From: Clostridiaceae bacterium
GTDB taxonomy: Bacteria > Bacillota > Clostridia > TANB77 > CAG-508
Length of the DNA stretch: 57,230 nucleotides
Assembly: GCA_012513065.1 (NCBI GenBank)
Contig: JAAZCX010000023.1
Location: forward strand, 1-57,230
Reading direction: 5' to 3'
This document shows, piece after piece, positions 1-10,613 of the stretch. The notes under the pieces are model-generated. The model was not told the DNA's origin, made no database searches, and worked only from the letters and a program-made list of their open reading frames with translations. The translations under genes and the position numbers were made by a program. The stretch's first letter is position 1. Each line of letters opens with the position of its first letter.

Positions 1-149
1 GCATATTCTATTGTACTTTCTTGTACGCTTGTTTGAGTTGATTCTTGTTTATTTTCATTATCGATAGATGCAAAATTTAAGTATCCTGCTGAAACTAACA
101 TTAATGCAATAACTAAAACAATGACTTGATTTCTCTTTAATACTTTCAT
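1..149 (-). CDS. spoIIIAH: Stage III sporulation protein AH, N-terminal part (runs off window)
   Basis: Minus strand reads MKVLKRNQVIVLVIALMLVSAGYLNFASIDNENKQ..., typical SpoIIIAH N-terminus; last gene of the spoIIIA operon order. Confidence 0.85.
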   Translation of the reverse strand, partial: MKVLKRNQVIVLVIALMLVSAGYLNFASIDNENKQESTQTSVQESTIEY

Positions 150-166
150 AAATTATAAATACCTCC

Positions 167-803
167 TTAATTTATCATTTCAAAAACTTGTATCTTATGT
201 GTTGCAAGTCCAGTAGCCGCTTCTACAGCTTGCACTATATTGGTTTTAACCTCTATATCATTAGCTCCAACAGCTGTTACTATTGCTCCTTCTATTTTTG
301 GTTTTATTATGCTTTGTGTAACAGGAACTTTTTCTCCATTTATTTCTTGATAGACAACTTCTTTTTTCGTTGAAGTTTGGGTTATCTTTCTATTTCCTCC
401 TCCGTGTATCTTTTTCTTCAGTATCATTTTTTGTATTATCTTCGTTGTACATTGCAAGTATTTGATTACTTTCAGAATATGTAATTAGTACTTCAACATT
501 TCCTACTCCATCTATTTTCTTTAAAATATTTTTTAATTTTTCTTCCAATTCATTATTAGATTCATTATTATTACCACTAGTATCTGTTATTTTATTTGTA
601 TCTGTTTTTGCCAAAATTTTATCTGTATCTGTTAATACTTTTTCGTTATTTTTATTATCTTTATTCCATATAGTATTAATCATAATAATTGTAATAATTA
701 AAATAACAATAAATATAACTAAATTTTCAATCTTTTTTTTATTATCTTCTCCATCTTTTATTTTCAATATATCTTTTATCTTCTGTATTTTTTCTTTTAT
801 CAT
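167..803 (-). CDS. spoIIIAG: Stage III sporulation protein AG, readable only with a +1 shift at CGG (402-404)
   Basis: ORF 390..803 (N-terminal, TM) and ORF 167..457 (C-terminal) are two halves of one SpoIIIAG; joining at ACA-CGGA-GGA restores the DTxGGxR region. Confidence 0.9.
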
Positions 804-826
804 AAATTTTATTTCCTTTCTTCTAA

Positions 827-1501
827 TTAATAAATATTAACTTTGTTTTCATTTATTTCATAAACAGATGTTATATAATTTAATATTTCTTTTTTTTCAT
901 TGTTTGATAATGAATTATTTTTATTTGTGACTTTTTCACTTTTTTCTTCTGTATCTTCTGTTTTTTTTGTTTGCTCTATAATATTATTTGAAATATTAAT
1001 ATCTTCAATTTTTATTTCATTAATTGAATCTATTATTTCTTTAGTATTATTATTATCATTATCTTTCTTAATATCTTTTTTATCTAAATATATTATCAAT
1101 TCTTCTACTATATAATCTTCACTATCTTCTAATTTTATTTTTATATTCTCTACTACATATCCTCTTTCTTCTATTTTAGCTTTCATATCTTTTTTTAAAT
1201 TATTAATATATATATTTTTAATATTAGTTTTATTAACATTTTCTATATCTATATTTTTTGAATCAACTTCATATGTTTCAAATTGTTTTGTATACTTTTC
1301 TATATTTATTATTGATGATATTTCAAAATTATTTTGTGTGAGTTTGTTTATTATAGGAGTAATAATATTAAAAACAACATATACTCCTAATACTATTTTT
1401 ACATATTTTTTGTTATTTCCTTCTGGTAATATCATTTCTACAATAGTAGCTATTACAACTGAGATAATTATTCCTTGTAACCAACTATTTAAAAACTCCA
1501 T
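827..1501 (-). CDS. spoIIIAF: Stage III sporulation protein AF
   Basis: N-terminal two-TM pattern MEFLNSWLQGIIISVVIATIVEMILPEGNNKKYVKIVLGVYVVF; operon position. Confidence 0.92.
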   Translation of the reverse strand: MEFLNSWLQGIIISVVIATIVEMILPEGNNKKYVKIVLGVYVVFNIITPIINKLTQNNFEISSIINIEKYTKQFETYEVDSKNIDIENVNKTNIKNIYINNLKKDMKAKIEERGYVVENIKIKLEDSEDYIVEELIIYLDKKDIKKDNDNNNTKEIIDSINEIKIEDINISNNIIEQTKKTEDTEEKSEKVTNKNNSLSNNEKKEILNYITSVYEINENKVNIY

Positions 1502-1509
1502 TTTTTCTC

Positions 1510-2667
1510 CTATCTATACATTAAACTACTATTTGATATTTTCATAACCAAAGTAGTTCCAATAATAAGCATAACTGATAAACTACATAATATTGCAAGA
1601 AGTATTTTAAAAGTATCTCCCATTTGTTGTAATAATTTTACTATTTTACTATCAGCAATTGGTTCACAAATTGCAGCTCCTATATAATAAATAGCCATCA
1701 ATAATAAGAGTTTTATAATTGGTTTTATACATATTCCTATTATTACAATTACACCTACTATTCCTACTGCATTTTTCAAGATAGAAGTACAACCTATTAC
1801 TGTATCTACTGCATCCCCTAATATTTTCCCAACTACAGGTATAAAACTAGATACTGCTACTTTAGCAGTTTTTGCTGTTACTCCATCAACACTACTACTT
1901 AAACTACCCTCTATTGATAATACACTAACAAATATAGTAAGAATAACCGCTAATATCCATACACTTCCCGATTTTAAGAATTTAGATAGTTTATCTAACT
2001 GCACTCTATCTGAAATTTTTGAAACTATTCCTAATGTTGTTGATGCTAATACAATTGGTATTATAATATTTAAAATAAAATTACCTATAAAAGTAATTAA
2101 AAATAGTAAAATTGGTTGTATTAAATTAGCAGAAACTACGTTTCCAGTTGTTAATACTAATGTAATTAAAATTGGAATTAAAGTGTTTGAAAAAGAAACT
2201 AAATTAATGACCGAATCTTTTACCATTGTAATGATCTCTGCAAAATTACTTATTATTAATGTTACAATCAATATATACTGTATATAATAACTTATCTGTC
2301 CTATTGATTTATTTTCTAATCCCTCACTAATACTCTTTAATATACTATGAATAATTATAACTATCATAATACTAGCTATTGTTCTAATTGAAACCATTGT
2401 TTCTTTTCCAAATAGACCTAATATATTTTTTACTAATGATTGATTATCTATATTTCCTGAAATAGCTGTATTTAATAATCCTTCGATATCTGTGTCTTTA
2501 AATACTTCTTTTGTATATTTTTCTGCTTCATTTATAAATTTTCCTATATCTACACTTTCTTTTTGCGATGAAATTATATCTGTTTTATCAGTATCAGTAG
2601 AAAATGAATTTGAAGGATATGTTAATAAAATTATTATTAAAAATAGAATTATAGATATTTTTTTCAT
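1510..2667 (-). CDS. spoIIIAE: Stage III sporulation protein AE
   Basis: Signal peptide plus multi-TM protein of 385 aa in spoIIIA order. Confidence 0.93.
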   Translation of the reverse strand: MKKISIILFLIIILLTYPSNSFSTDTDKTDIISSQKESVDIGKFINEAEKYTKEVFKDTDIEGLLNTAISGNIDNQSLVKNILGLFGKETMVSIRTIASIMIVIIIHSILKSISEGLENKSIGQISYYIQYILIVTLIISNFAEIITMVKDSVINLVSFSNTLIPILITLVLTTGNVVSANLIQPILLFLITFIGNFILNIIIPIVLASTTLGIVSKISDRVQLDKLSKFLKSGSVWILAVILTIFVSVLSIEGSLSSSVDGVTAKTAKVAVSSFIPVVGKILGDAVDTVIGCTSILKNAVGIVGVIVIIGICIKPIIKLLLLMAIYYIGAAICEPIADSKIVKLLQQMGDTFKILLAILCSLSVMLIIGTTLVMKISNSSLMYR

Positions 2668-2693
2668 TGTTTCTCCTATTTATCTTTAGTAAA

Positions 2694-3078
2694 TTATATT
2701 ATTTTTATAAGAGTTTCTAATAATCCTGCTAAAATAGGAATAGACATAGAAACCATTATTACTTTTCCTCCCATATCTATTTTATTAGCAATAGCACTTT
2801 CTCCTGAATCTTTACATGTACTAACAGAAAATTCTGTAAGTATTGCAATTCCTGTAATTTTAATTAGTAAAGAAATAAATTCTTGGTGTATGGATATTTT
2901 ATTTGATAAATTATTTATTAATTCAATAATATTAGATATTTTAGAAAATACTAATATTAGAATTAATGCCCCTGTAATTAATGATATGTATATCGAAAAT
3001 TCTGGTTTATATTGTCTTAATATTATTATTAAAATCAATCCAATAAGTCCAATACCGTATTATCTTTATGATATCCAT
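2694..3078 (-). CDS. spoIIIAD: Stage III sporulation protein AD, readable only with a +1 shift at CGG (3055-3057)
   Basis: SD TGGAGGAATTT then ATG at 3078 starts MDIIKII; +1 shift at CGGT continues GIGLIGLILIIILRQYKPEF..., the normal SpoIIIAD N-terminus. Confidence 0.9.
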
Positions 3079-3093
3079 AAATTCCTCCAGTTT

Positions 3094-3288
3094 TTATAAA
3101 TTAAAAATTGTTCGTACAGTATCAAATAAAGTACTTATTTCTTTTATTACCATTGTAAGAACTATGATCAATCCGGCAAGTGTTGTCATCATAGCTTGAT
3201 CCTCTCTTCCTGCTCTTACTAATACTTGATGTAATACAGCTACTAAGATTCCTATTGCAGCTATTTTAAACAATAAATCAATATCCAT
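3094..3288 (-). CDS. spoIIIAC: Stage III sporulation protein AC
   Basis: 64 aa, MDIDLLFKIAAIGILVAVLHQVLVRAGREDQAMMTTLAGLIIVL. Confidence 0.95.
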   Translation of the reverse strand: MDIDLLFKIAAIGILVAVLHQVLVRAGREDQAMMTTLAGLIIVLTMVIKEISTLFDTVRTIFNL

Positions 3289-3314
3289 GTTTTGTTTTCT
3301 CTCTTTCTTTTGTT

Positions 3315-3824
3315 TTATATAAGTACAATAACCATAGCTAGTCCTATTGTTACTCCTAAGGTTTTATACATTTTTTCATTTTTCTTTTTTTCCTGTTCCG
3401 CTTTTTCGATTTGAATATTTAAAAAATTATCTACTAATTCTATTTCTTTTATTTGTCCTTCTAAATCTACTACTCCTAATAGATTGCTTAAACTTTTTAT
3501 TATTTCTTTATCTTCTTTATTTATATTTGTATAGCTATTTTCTACCGCTTCTTTCCAGGCTATTCCAGCAGTATTCTTGTCCATATTTTCAGAAGCTTTT
3601 TGAAATATTTTTCCAATATTTGATTGTATTTTTTCACTTATTTGTAAAAATATATTAGGTATTGGTTCATATGTAAATTTTATTTGTGTAGAAAAAATAG
3701 TAAGAGCATTTTTCAATTCTTTTAACTCTACTACTCTATTTGTATATTTTTTTGAAATTACTATTCCAATATATGTACTACTTATAAAAATAAGTGATAA
3801 TATAAAAAACTTTAATATTATCAT
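3315..3824 (-). CDS. spoIIIAB: Stage III sporulation protein AB
   Basis: Size, N- and C-terminal TM segments, operon position. Confidence 0.9.
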   Translation of the reverse strand: MIILKFFILSLIFISSTYIGIVISKKYTNRVVELKELKNALTIFSTQIKFTYEPIPNIFLQISEKIQSNIGKIFQKASENMDKNTAGIAWKEAVENSYTNINKEDKEIIKSLSNLLGVVDLEGQIKEIELVDNFLNIQIEKAEQEKKKNEKMYKTLGVTIGLAMVIVLI

Positions 3825-3930
3825 ATAAACATTCTATCCTTTTCTTTTCTTTTATTTCGTTTTATTTTATTATTTATTTTTAAACAATATTATTATATTA
3901 TATGCAGCTTGTCTTACATTTAGAACAATA

Positions 3931-4884
3931 TTAATTTTGATCATACAAAATATATTGTTTCTCTATTTTATTTAACATATATACTTTTTCTATTTCTCCT
4001 TTTTCTTTTTTATCACTTAAAAATATTATTCTTTCAAATATACAATTTTTTGCTAATTCACAAATTGTTGGATTTAATTTTATATCTTCAATAGATGCTC
4101 CATGTGCTGTAAATATACCTTTAATTCCTGAACAACTTGCATATGTAATTGATTCTATTTCTTTTGGATTTCCAATTTCGTCTGCAACTATTACTTGAGG
4201 TGACATAGATCTAATTAACATACTCATTCCTATTGCTTTATTTACATTATCTATAACATCTGTACGAATTCCTATATCATTTTGTGGTATTCCTCTATAC
4301 ATTGCCGCTATTTCTCCTCTTTCATCAACTACTCCAATATTTATTCCATGAAAGTGTATTTGTTCTATCCCATTACTTAGCTTTCTTATTAAATCTCTTA
4401 ATATTGTAGTTTTTCCAACTCCCGGAGGTGATACAATTAATGTATTATATATACTATTTTCTTGTTCATTTATTACATATTTTATGATTTTATTACTACA
4501 CCCTATTACTTGTTTTGCAATACGAAAATTCAAACTAGAAATATAATTAATATTTGTTATTTTTCCATCTTTTATAATTGCATTTCCAGTTATTCCTACT
4601 CTATGTCCTCCTTGCATTGTTATATATCCATTACATATTTGATTTTGATAACTATAAATTGAATTATCACATATATGTTGCAATATTTCTAATATTTCTT
4701 CAGATTTTACAATATAATCTATTTTATTTTCCAATAGACCTATTTTTAATAAAATAGGTCTATTTATACGTATTCTTATTTCTTCTAACAAATTTATATT
4801 TATGTTTTCTGATATTATATAGTCTTCTATTTTTTTAGAAACTTTAATAGGAAAACATCTTAATATATTATTAATACAGATCAT
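3931..4884 (-). CDS. spoIIIAA: Stage III sporulation protein AA (ATPase)
   Basis: Walker A SPPGVGKTT, Walker B-like VIVADEIG; first gene of operon. Confidence 0.95.
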   Translation of the reverse strand: MICINNILRCFPIKVSKKIEDYIISENININLLEEIRIRINRPILLKIGLLENKIDYIVKSEEILEILQHICDNSIYSYQNQICNGYITMQGGHRVGITGNAIIKDGKITNINYISSLNFRIAKQVIGCSNKIIKYVINEQENSIYNTLIVSPPGVGKTTILRDLIRKLSNGIEQIHFHGINIGVVDERGEIAAMYRGIPQNDIGIRTDVIDNVNKAIGMSMLIRSMSPQVIVADEIGNPKEIESITYASCSGIKGIFTAHGASIEDIKLNPTICELAKNCIFERIIFLSDKKEKGEIEKVYMLNKIEKQYILYDQN

Positions 4885-4925
4885 TTTATTTCTCCATTTC
4901 TGTTTATTGTTTTTTACGCAACAAA

Positions 4926-4962
4926 AAAGACATATATATTATTTATATATATGTCTTTTCTA
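4926..4962. terminator. Hairpin terminator between yebC and spoIIIAA
   Basis: aaaagacatatatattatttatatatatgtctttt inverted repeat with T tract. Confidence 0.7.
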
Positions 4963-4985
4963 TTTATTTTAGAACTTATTATAAT

Positions 4986-5711
4986 TTATTCTTCCCAGTT
5001 ATGGTAAATTTCTGACACATCATCTAATTCATCTAACATATCTATTAATCTTTCCATTCTAGCTGTTCCTGCTTCATCTAATGCTACATATGTAGATGGT
5101 ACCATTTGTACTCCAGCTTCTAAGAATTCTAATCCTTGTTCTTCTAATTTTTCTCTAACTTCTGAAAATGTTTCTGGTGCTGTTGTTATTTCATATACTT
5201 CTTCTTCTGATGAGAAATCTTCTGCTTTTGCATCTATTGCAAGTAACATTAATGTATCTTCATCAATTGGACAATTAGATTTGTCTATTACTATAACACC
5301 TTTTTTTGTAAATAAATATGATACACATCCATTTGTTCCTAAGTTTCCACCACATTTTGTAAAAGCATGTCTTACATCTGCTGCTGTTCTGTTCTTGTTA
5401 TCTGTTGCAGCTTCAACAATTACTGCTATTCCATTAGGTCCATATCCTTCATATACTACTTCTTCATAACTTTCACTATTTCCTGCTCCTGCTGCTTTTT
5501 TTATTGCATTACTTATTGTATCATTTGGCATATTTGCTGCTTTACATTTTGCAATAACATCTTTTAATTTTGAATTTCCACTTGGATCTGCTCCACCTTG
5601 TTTTACTGCCATTAGTAATTCTCTTCCTAATTTAGTAAAAACTTTTCCTCTTGCAGCATCTGCTTTTCCTTTTTTTGCTTGTATATTATGCCATTTGCTA
5701 TGTCCACTCAT
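4986..5711 (-). CDS. yebC: YebC/PmpR family transcriptional/translation factor
   Basis: [32 protein letters not shown]... Confidence 0.97.
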   Translation of the reverse strand: MSGHSKWHNIQAKKGKADAARGKVFTKLGRELLMAVKQGGADPSGNSKLKDVIAKCKAANMPNDTISNAIKKAAGAGNSESYEEVVYEGYGPNGIAVIVEAATDNKNRTAADVRHAFTKCGGNLGTNGCVSYLFTKKGVIVIDKSNCPIDEDTLMLLAIDAKAEDFSSEEEVYEITTAPETFSEVREKLEEQGLEFLEAGVQMVPSTYVALDEAGTARMERLIDMLDELDDVSEIYHNWEE

Positions 5712-5941
5712 TCTGAACTCCTCCTTTTAATTTAAGTATTATATTATATTTTATTTTATAAAACCATTTGTAAATTAGTGTTCTTTTAAAATTTCGTATT
5801 TTATTTTATCACATATTTTTTGTTTTGTGTAGTATTTTTTATAAATTCCATTTTCAAATTAGAAATTAAAATCAAATTTTATATTTTTTGTTTTATTATA
5901 ATACTACAAATATTTACTATTTGCAATATTTTTAAAGTAAT

Positions 5942-5988
5942 AAAAAACCTAAGTAAAAAGATATTATCTTCTCTTAGGTTTTTTATTT
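5942..5988. terminator. Hairpin terminator
   Basis: aaaaaacctaag...cttaggttttttatttt. Confidence 0.7.
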
Positions 5989-5997
5989 TTTCGAAAT

Positions 5998-6351
5998 TTA
6001 CAACATATCTGACATTTCTTCAACAAATGACATTAAAATACTTTCTACATCCTCTCTTGGATTTGTAGGAATAATACCTGAGATAGCAAGCGTTTCTATC
6101 ATCCACTGCATTGCTAAATCTCTATGTTTTTCCTTTAATTTTTGCGGATCCAGGTCTTTATTAGCAGGAATTACCATTCCTTCTTTTACCTTGTTTATGA
6201 ATCTTTCTTTAGGCATTTTGCCATCTATTTTATAGACTATAATTGCCTTTTTCAATAATTCATATCCTGGAACATCACTTCTGATTTTTTTTAACCGAAG
6301 TAATTCCGCAATTTTAGTATACAATCCGGGATACTCTGATATTTTACACAT
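5998..6351 (-). CDS. Small protein with HTH-like segment resembling the Spo0A C-terminal/sporulation initiation domain
   Basis: KKIRSDVPGYELLKKAIIVYKIDGKMPKERFINKV segment; good RBS; higher-GC codon use (CTG, CCG, CCC) and one triplet CGG. Confidence 0.55.
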   Translation of the reverse strand: MCKISEYPGLYTKIAELLRLKKIRSDVPGYELLKKAIIVYKIDGKMPKERFINKVKEGMVIPANKDLDPQKLKEKHRDLAMQWMIETLAISGIIPTNPREDVESILMSFVEEMSDML

Positions 6352-6456
6352 GTTGCTTTTTTCCTCCTTTTTAATGTTATATATTTTTATTATAAAATAT
6401 ATTATTTAAAATTGTTACATTGATTATTTTAACATATTTTATGTAAAATTGCAAGT

Positions 6457-6494
6457 AAAAAGCTCTTAATTGTTGTAAATCAAGAGCTTTTTAG
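6457..6494. terminator. Hairpin terminator
   Basis: aaaaagctcttaattgttgtaaatcaagagcttttt. Confidence 0.75.
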
Positions 6495-6506
6495 GAGTCT
6501 TCTATT

Positions 6507-7229
6507 TTAAATATATAGTAAATGTGCAAATATAAACCAAAAATGACAGAAACTTCCTAATAATACAAATATATGAAATATTTCGTGAAATCCAAAATGT
6601 TTTGTTACAAATGGTGCTTTTTTTAATCCATAAATAACACCACCAATTGTATAGAAAATTCCACCAGCTAATAACCACAATAGTGATGATATCGCATTAG
6701 CGTCCATAAATACTTTTATTAATGGATATGCCATTATAACAACAATCCATCCCATACAAATGTATATTGATGTAGTAAGCCATCTAGGAGCTTTTATCCA
6801 AACTGCTGTTAATACTATTCCAAATGCAGTTAACCCCCATACTACTCCAAATATACTCCATCCCCATGGTCCTCTTAATGGTCCTAAACACATAGGTGTA
6901 TATGTTGCTGCTATTAAAACATATATCATCATATGGTCAAATTTCTTTAATATTGTTGTTCCTTTTTCTTTTAAATTTAATAAATGATATAAACTACTAA
7001 AAGTATATAATAATATTAATCCTACTCCAAATATTGAAAATGAAACTATATCATACATTCCTTCTCCATATTTAGCTGCATATATGATTAATAATGCTAA
7101 TCCTGCAATTGAAAGCATTGCACCAAATAAATGTGAAAAACCACTTACTGGATCTTTTACTTTTCTCATAATTATCGCCTTCCATTTTTTAATTTTATTT
7201 TTGATTAATAATTTTTTCAATTTCTTCAA
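6507..7229 (-). CDS. Hemolysin III / YqfA-TrhA family membrane protein (true start probably MRKVKDPVSGFSHLFGA near 7169)
   Basis: 7 TM; DPVSGFSHLFGA and SSLYHLLNLKE motifs. Confidence 0.92.
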   Translation of the reverse strand: MKKLKKLLIKNKIKKWKAIIMRKVKDPVSGFSHLFGAMLSIAGLALLIIYAAKYGEGMYDIVSFSIFGVGLILLYTFSSLYHLLNLKEKGTTILKKFDHMMIYVLIAATYTPMCLGPLRGPWGWSIFGVVWGLTAFGIVLTAVWIKAPRWLTTSIYICMGWIVVIMAYPLIKVFMDANAISSLLWLLAGGIFYTIGGVIYGLKKAPFVTKHFGFHEIFHIFVLLGSFCHFWFIFAHLLYI

Positions 7230-8952
7230 ATCTTTTAATTTTTGCTGTTGTTGTTTTAATCATTGGTTCATCTGTAATAATTAAATTTTTCATATGTTGA
7301 TAACTTGGTAATGATTTATTTATTTCTTTAATATCATTCCAAATTTTTTCTTTTAATTCATCTTCTGATATTTTGTTTTCTTCTTTATAATCTTTGTTAT
7401 AAACTATTTTTACAGATACAACTAAATCATCTTCTTTTGGCATTCCAAATACCATACTTTCATCTACATATGGTAAATTATTTACTAATATTTCTAATTC
7501 TTCTGGATAAATGTTTTTTCCGTTTTTAAGTACTATTACATTCTTTTTTCTACCTGTTATAAATATAAATCCGTCCTTATCAATATATCCTAAATCTCCT
7601 GTATGGAACCATCTTTTTCCATCTTTATCTGTTTCTATAACTTTTTTTGTTGCTTCTTCGTTTTCATAATATCCAAGCATTACATTTGGTCCTGTTGCTA
7701 CAATTTCTCCTATTCCTTCTTCATTTGCATTATCAATTCTTACATCAACATTTATCATAGGATATCCTATTGAACCATATCTAATTGCTTTAATATTTTC
7801 TGCTGATATAACTGGTGCTGTTTCTGTTAAACCATATCCTTGTACTGTTAGTATTCCAAAATCATTAAATCCTTTTGCAGCATTTTTATCAATTGCAGAA
7901 GCTCCACTAACTATAAATCTTATTTTTCCACCTAATTGATTAAGTATATCTTTAAATATTTTTTTACGTATATCTATTCCAAATTTTAATAAAAAGTTAC
8001 TAACTGCTGTTGCTACTTTTATTAATTTTGTTTTTCCTTGTTTGTTTACTTCTAGTTGTATTTTTTTATACATAGACTCGATTAATAAAGGTACACAAAC
8101 AAATACTGTTACTCCATATTCTTTTAAATTTTTTTGTATATGTCTTATTCCATCACAAAATACATTAGTTGATCCATTACTTAAGAATAATAGTAATCCC
8201 GTAGAACCAAATGTATGGTGTAATGGTAAGAATGCTAAATTAACATCTGTATCATAGAATTTTTCTGATTTATTTAATGCATATATATTTAAAGCAATAT
8301 TTTTGTGTGAAAGCATAACTGCTTTTGATGCAGATGTTGTTCCTGAAGTAAATAATATAATGCTCATTTCTTCATTGTTTATTTTTGCATCAATAAATTC
8401 TCTATTACCATTTTTAAGTAATTCTTTTCCTTCATTTATTAATTCTTTTACTGATTTAAATCCTTCTATTTCTTCCATACAAATAAATTCTGTTATACCT
8501 GTTGTTTTATTTTCTTTTATTTGTTTTATTATATCTATATATTTAATATCAAATATAATAGCATTTGAATAACTTCTTTGAAGTAATGATTCTATTTCTT
8601 TTTCTGGAAGTCCTTTATCTAAAGGCACAACAATTCCTGTTCCATTAACAACTGATAAATATGAAAGCATCCATTCATAAGAATTAGGTCCAATTATTGC
8701 TACTCTTTTATTTTTTAATCCCATATTTATAAATTTAGTTCCTAAAGCTTCTATTTCATTTCCAAATTGCTCATATGTTACATGTGTATATTTTATACTA
8801 TCATCTACATTATCCATCGTATTTTTAATTATAAATGCATCATTTCTCGCATATTTTTCTACTGAATATTTAATGATTTCTCTTATATTACTAAATTCTG
8901 GATATTCATATAAGTCACATTTTGCTTTAATTTTATCAGTTTTTGATTTCAT
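7195..8952 (-). CDS. AMP-binding long-chain acyl-CoA synthetase-like protein
   Basis: LFTSGTTSASKAVMLSH, GYGLTETAPV, WFHTGDLGYID motifs. Confidence 0.93.
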   Translation of the reverse strand: MKSKTDKIKAKCDLYEYPEFSNIREIIKYSVEKYARNDAFIIKNTMDNVDDSIKYTHVTYEQFGNEIEALGTKFINMGLKNKRVAIIGPNSYEWMLSYLSVVNGTGIVVPLDKGLPEKEIESLLQRSYSNAIIFDIKYIDIIKQIKENKTTGITEFICMEEIEGFKSVKELINEGKELLKNGNREFIDAKINNEEMSIILFTSGTTSASKAVMLSHKNIALNIYALNKSEKFYDTDVNLAFLPLHHTFGSTGLLLFLSNGSTNVFCDGIRHIQKNLKEYGVTVFVCVPLLIESMYKKIQLEVNKQGKTKLIKVATAVSNFLLKFGIDIRKKIFKDILNQLGGKIRFIVSGASAIDKNAAKGFNDFGILTVQGYGLTETAPVISAENIKAIRYGSIGYPMINVDVRIDNANEEGIGEIVATGPNVMLGYYENEEATKKVIETDKDGKRWFHTGDLGYIDKDGFIFITGRKKNVIVLKNGKNIYPEELEILVNNLPYVDESMVFGMPKEDDLVVSVKIVYNKDYKEENKISEDELKEKIWNDIKEINKSLPSYQHMKNLIITDEPMIKTTTAKIKRFEEIEKIINQK

Positions 8953-9098
8953 TTTTCCTCCTCTATATAAAATAAAAAAGATAATATTTTTACTATCATC
9001 TTCTATTTTATGTTATATTTATTTTGTTTTTATGATTTTATCATATCAGGTTTTGTTATACAATAAAACTGACTATCTATTCAATTTATTTTTAATCT

Positions 9099-9629
9099 TT
9101 ATATATCATAAAAATATGTAGCTTCTAAATCTGCTTCATGAACTAGTAATGCTATCGGATATTTTTTATATGCTTGTCCTATTGTAGTATATAATTCTTT
9201 TGGTTCTGTAAATCCCATATGCCAACGAATTGCATATCTTTCTTCTGGAGTTAATTTTATAAATTCAGATATCATCATAACTGATTTTTCTCCATGTCCA
9301 TATGGTATTGTATCATCTACAGCATAGTATGGTACTTTTTCCCATACTCCTTGTTCATTTTTTGCATTACGATAGTCTACCTTATAATAATTTGCTTTGC
9401 ATACATCATGTAATAAAGCAACAATTTTTACAGAATCAGAATCTTCTGTTTTTGTTTTTAATATTTCATATACTTTTATACTATGTTCTAATAATCCACC
9501 TTTAAAACAACCATGAAATCTAGTACTTGCTGGTGCTTCAAAAAAATCTGTTTTATTTAAAAAATCTATTAAATCTTCGATTCCTTCTCTATTTGTTTGT
9601 TTTAATAATTCTATAAATTCTTCTTTCAT
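9099..9629 (-). CDS. HD-domain hydrolase
   Basis: GLLEHSIKVYEIL...VALLHDVCKA. Confidence 0.85.
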   Translation of the reverse strand: MKEEFIELLKQTNREGIEDLIDFLNKTDFFEAPASTRFHGCFKGGLLEHSIKVYEILKTKTEDSDSVKIVALLHDVCKANYYKVDYRNAKNEQGVWEKVPYYAVDDTIPYGHGEKSVMMISEFIKLTPEERYAIRWHMGFTEPKELYTTIGQAYKKYPIALLVHEADLEATYFYDI

Positions 9630-9652
9630 TACTTTTTATTTTTCCTTTCACT

Positions 9653-10579
9653 TTATTGTTTTATATTTACAATGTTTCCTATGTTTTCTATATTCTCTTC
9701 TGAAAATTCACTTTTAAACATTGAAACTAATTTTCTTTTCCAACTAGCATCAAATTTATAATAATATGGTTGTATGTCTGGTAAATAACTATCAAAATAT
9801 AATATATTTCCATATTTATCTATTGTTTTTAAGTTTGGAAATGTTGTTATCATTTTTCTATCATCAAATAATGTTTGTATTATATCTTTTAATGTTTCAT
9901 TACTATATATTGCATTATATTTTTCGTCAATTTTCTTTTTGCTTTCAACTTGTATATTATTATTATGAATCATTCTTATATAAAACATTTCTAAAGCAAA
10001 AGAAGTTACAAAGAAATTTATAATTAAAAATATTGAAAGCAACACTGTAATTACTTTTAGTCTTCTCATTTTAATTTTTTTTTCAATCCACGCAATAAAT
10101 TTATCTATTTTTGGATTTACATATGATAATAGATATATTGATAAAAGTCCCCAAAATAATGAGAAAAATACACAAATTCTACCATTAATATTTAATGGCA
10201 TTGTTGAATAATCCCACCATATAACATGAAATATTTCTTCTCCTAAAAAACTTATTGCATATTCTGTAATAGAACCAATTAAAAATCCTCCAAAAAAAAG
10301 AGTATAATTGTTCTTTTTAAAATATTGAAGAGAAACTATCATAATTATTGCTCCAACTCCATATATTGAGCAAAATGGTCCATATAAAAAATTTTGTCTA
10401 CTTTCTAACTTTCCTTCTGTTATAATTGCATATAATGTTTCTATAATATAGCCTATTACACTATAAATTATAAAATATGCTATTATCCTCCAAAGACTAA
10501 TTCCAAATATTTTAAATTTTTTCTTAGATTTATTTATATTTTTATCTATTTCATCTATTTTTTCTATTTCTTCTTCCAT
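9653..10579 (-). CDS. Putative ABC-transporter-permease-type integral membrane protein (PF06541-like)
   Basis: YFIIYSVIGYIIETLYAIITEGKLESRQNFLYGPFCSIYGVGAI. Confidence 0.8.
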   Translation of the reverse strand: MEEEIEKIDEIDKNINKSKKKFKIFGISLWRIIAYFIIYSVIGYIIETLYAIITEGKLESRQNFLYGPFCSIYGVGAIIMIVSLQYFKKNNYTLFFGGFLIGSITEYAISFLGEEIFHVIWWDYSTMPLNINGRICVFFSLFWGLLSIYLLSYVNPKIDKFIAWIEKKIKMRRLKVITVLLSIFLIINFFVTSFALEMFYIRMIHNNNIQVESKKKIDEKYNAIYSNETLKDIIQTLFDDRKMITTFPNLKTIDKYGNILYFDSYLPDIQPYYYKFDASWKRKLVSMFKSEFSEENIENIGNIVNIKQ

Positions 10580-10613
10580 TAATTTTCCCCTTTATCTTGT
10601 TATATTATTATAT

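Noticed and set aside
395-404. AGG-AGG tandem rare-codon +1 shift as sole explanation of spoIIIAG
   Set aside because: Plausible locally but does not account for the other four junctions, which lack AGG-AGG.
167-457. ORF 167..457 as an independent gene
   Set aside because: It is the C-terminal half of SpoIIIAG; its Met at 457 lies inside the upstream half and has no SD.
2694-3038. SpoIIIAD starting at TTG 3038
   Set aside because: No SD there, whereas ATG 3078 has a strong SD and encodes the conserved N-terminus in the other frame.
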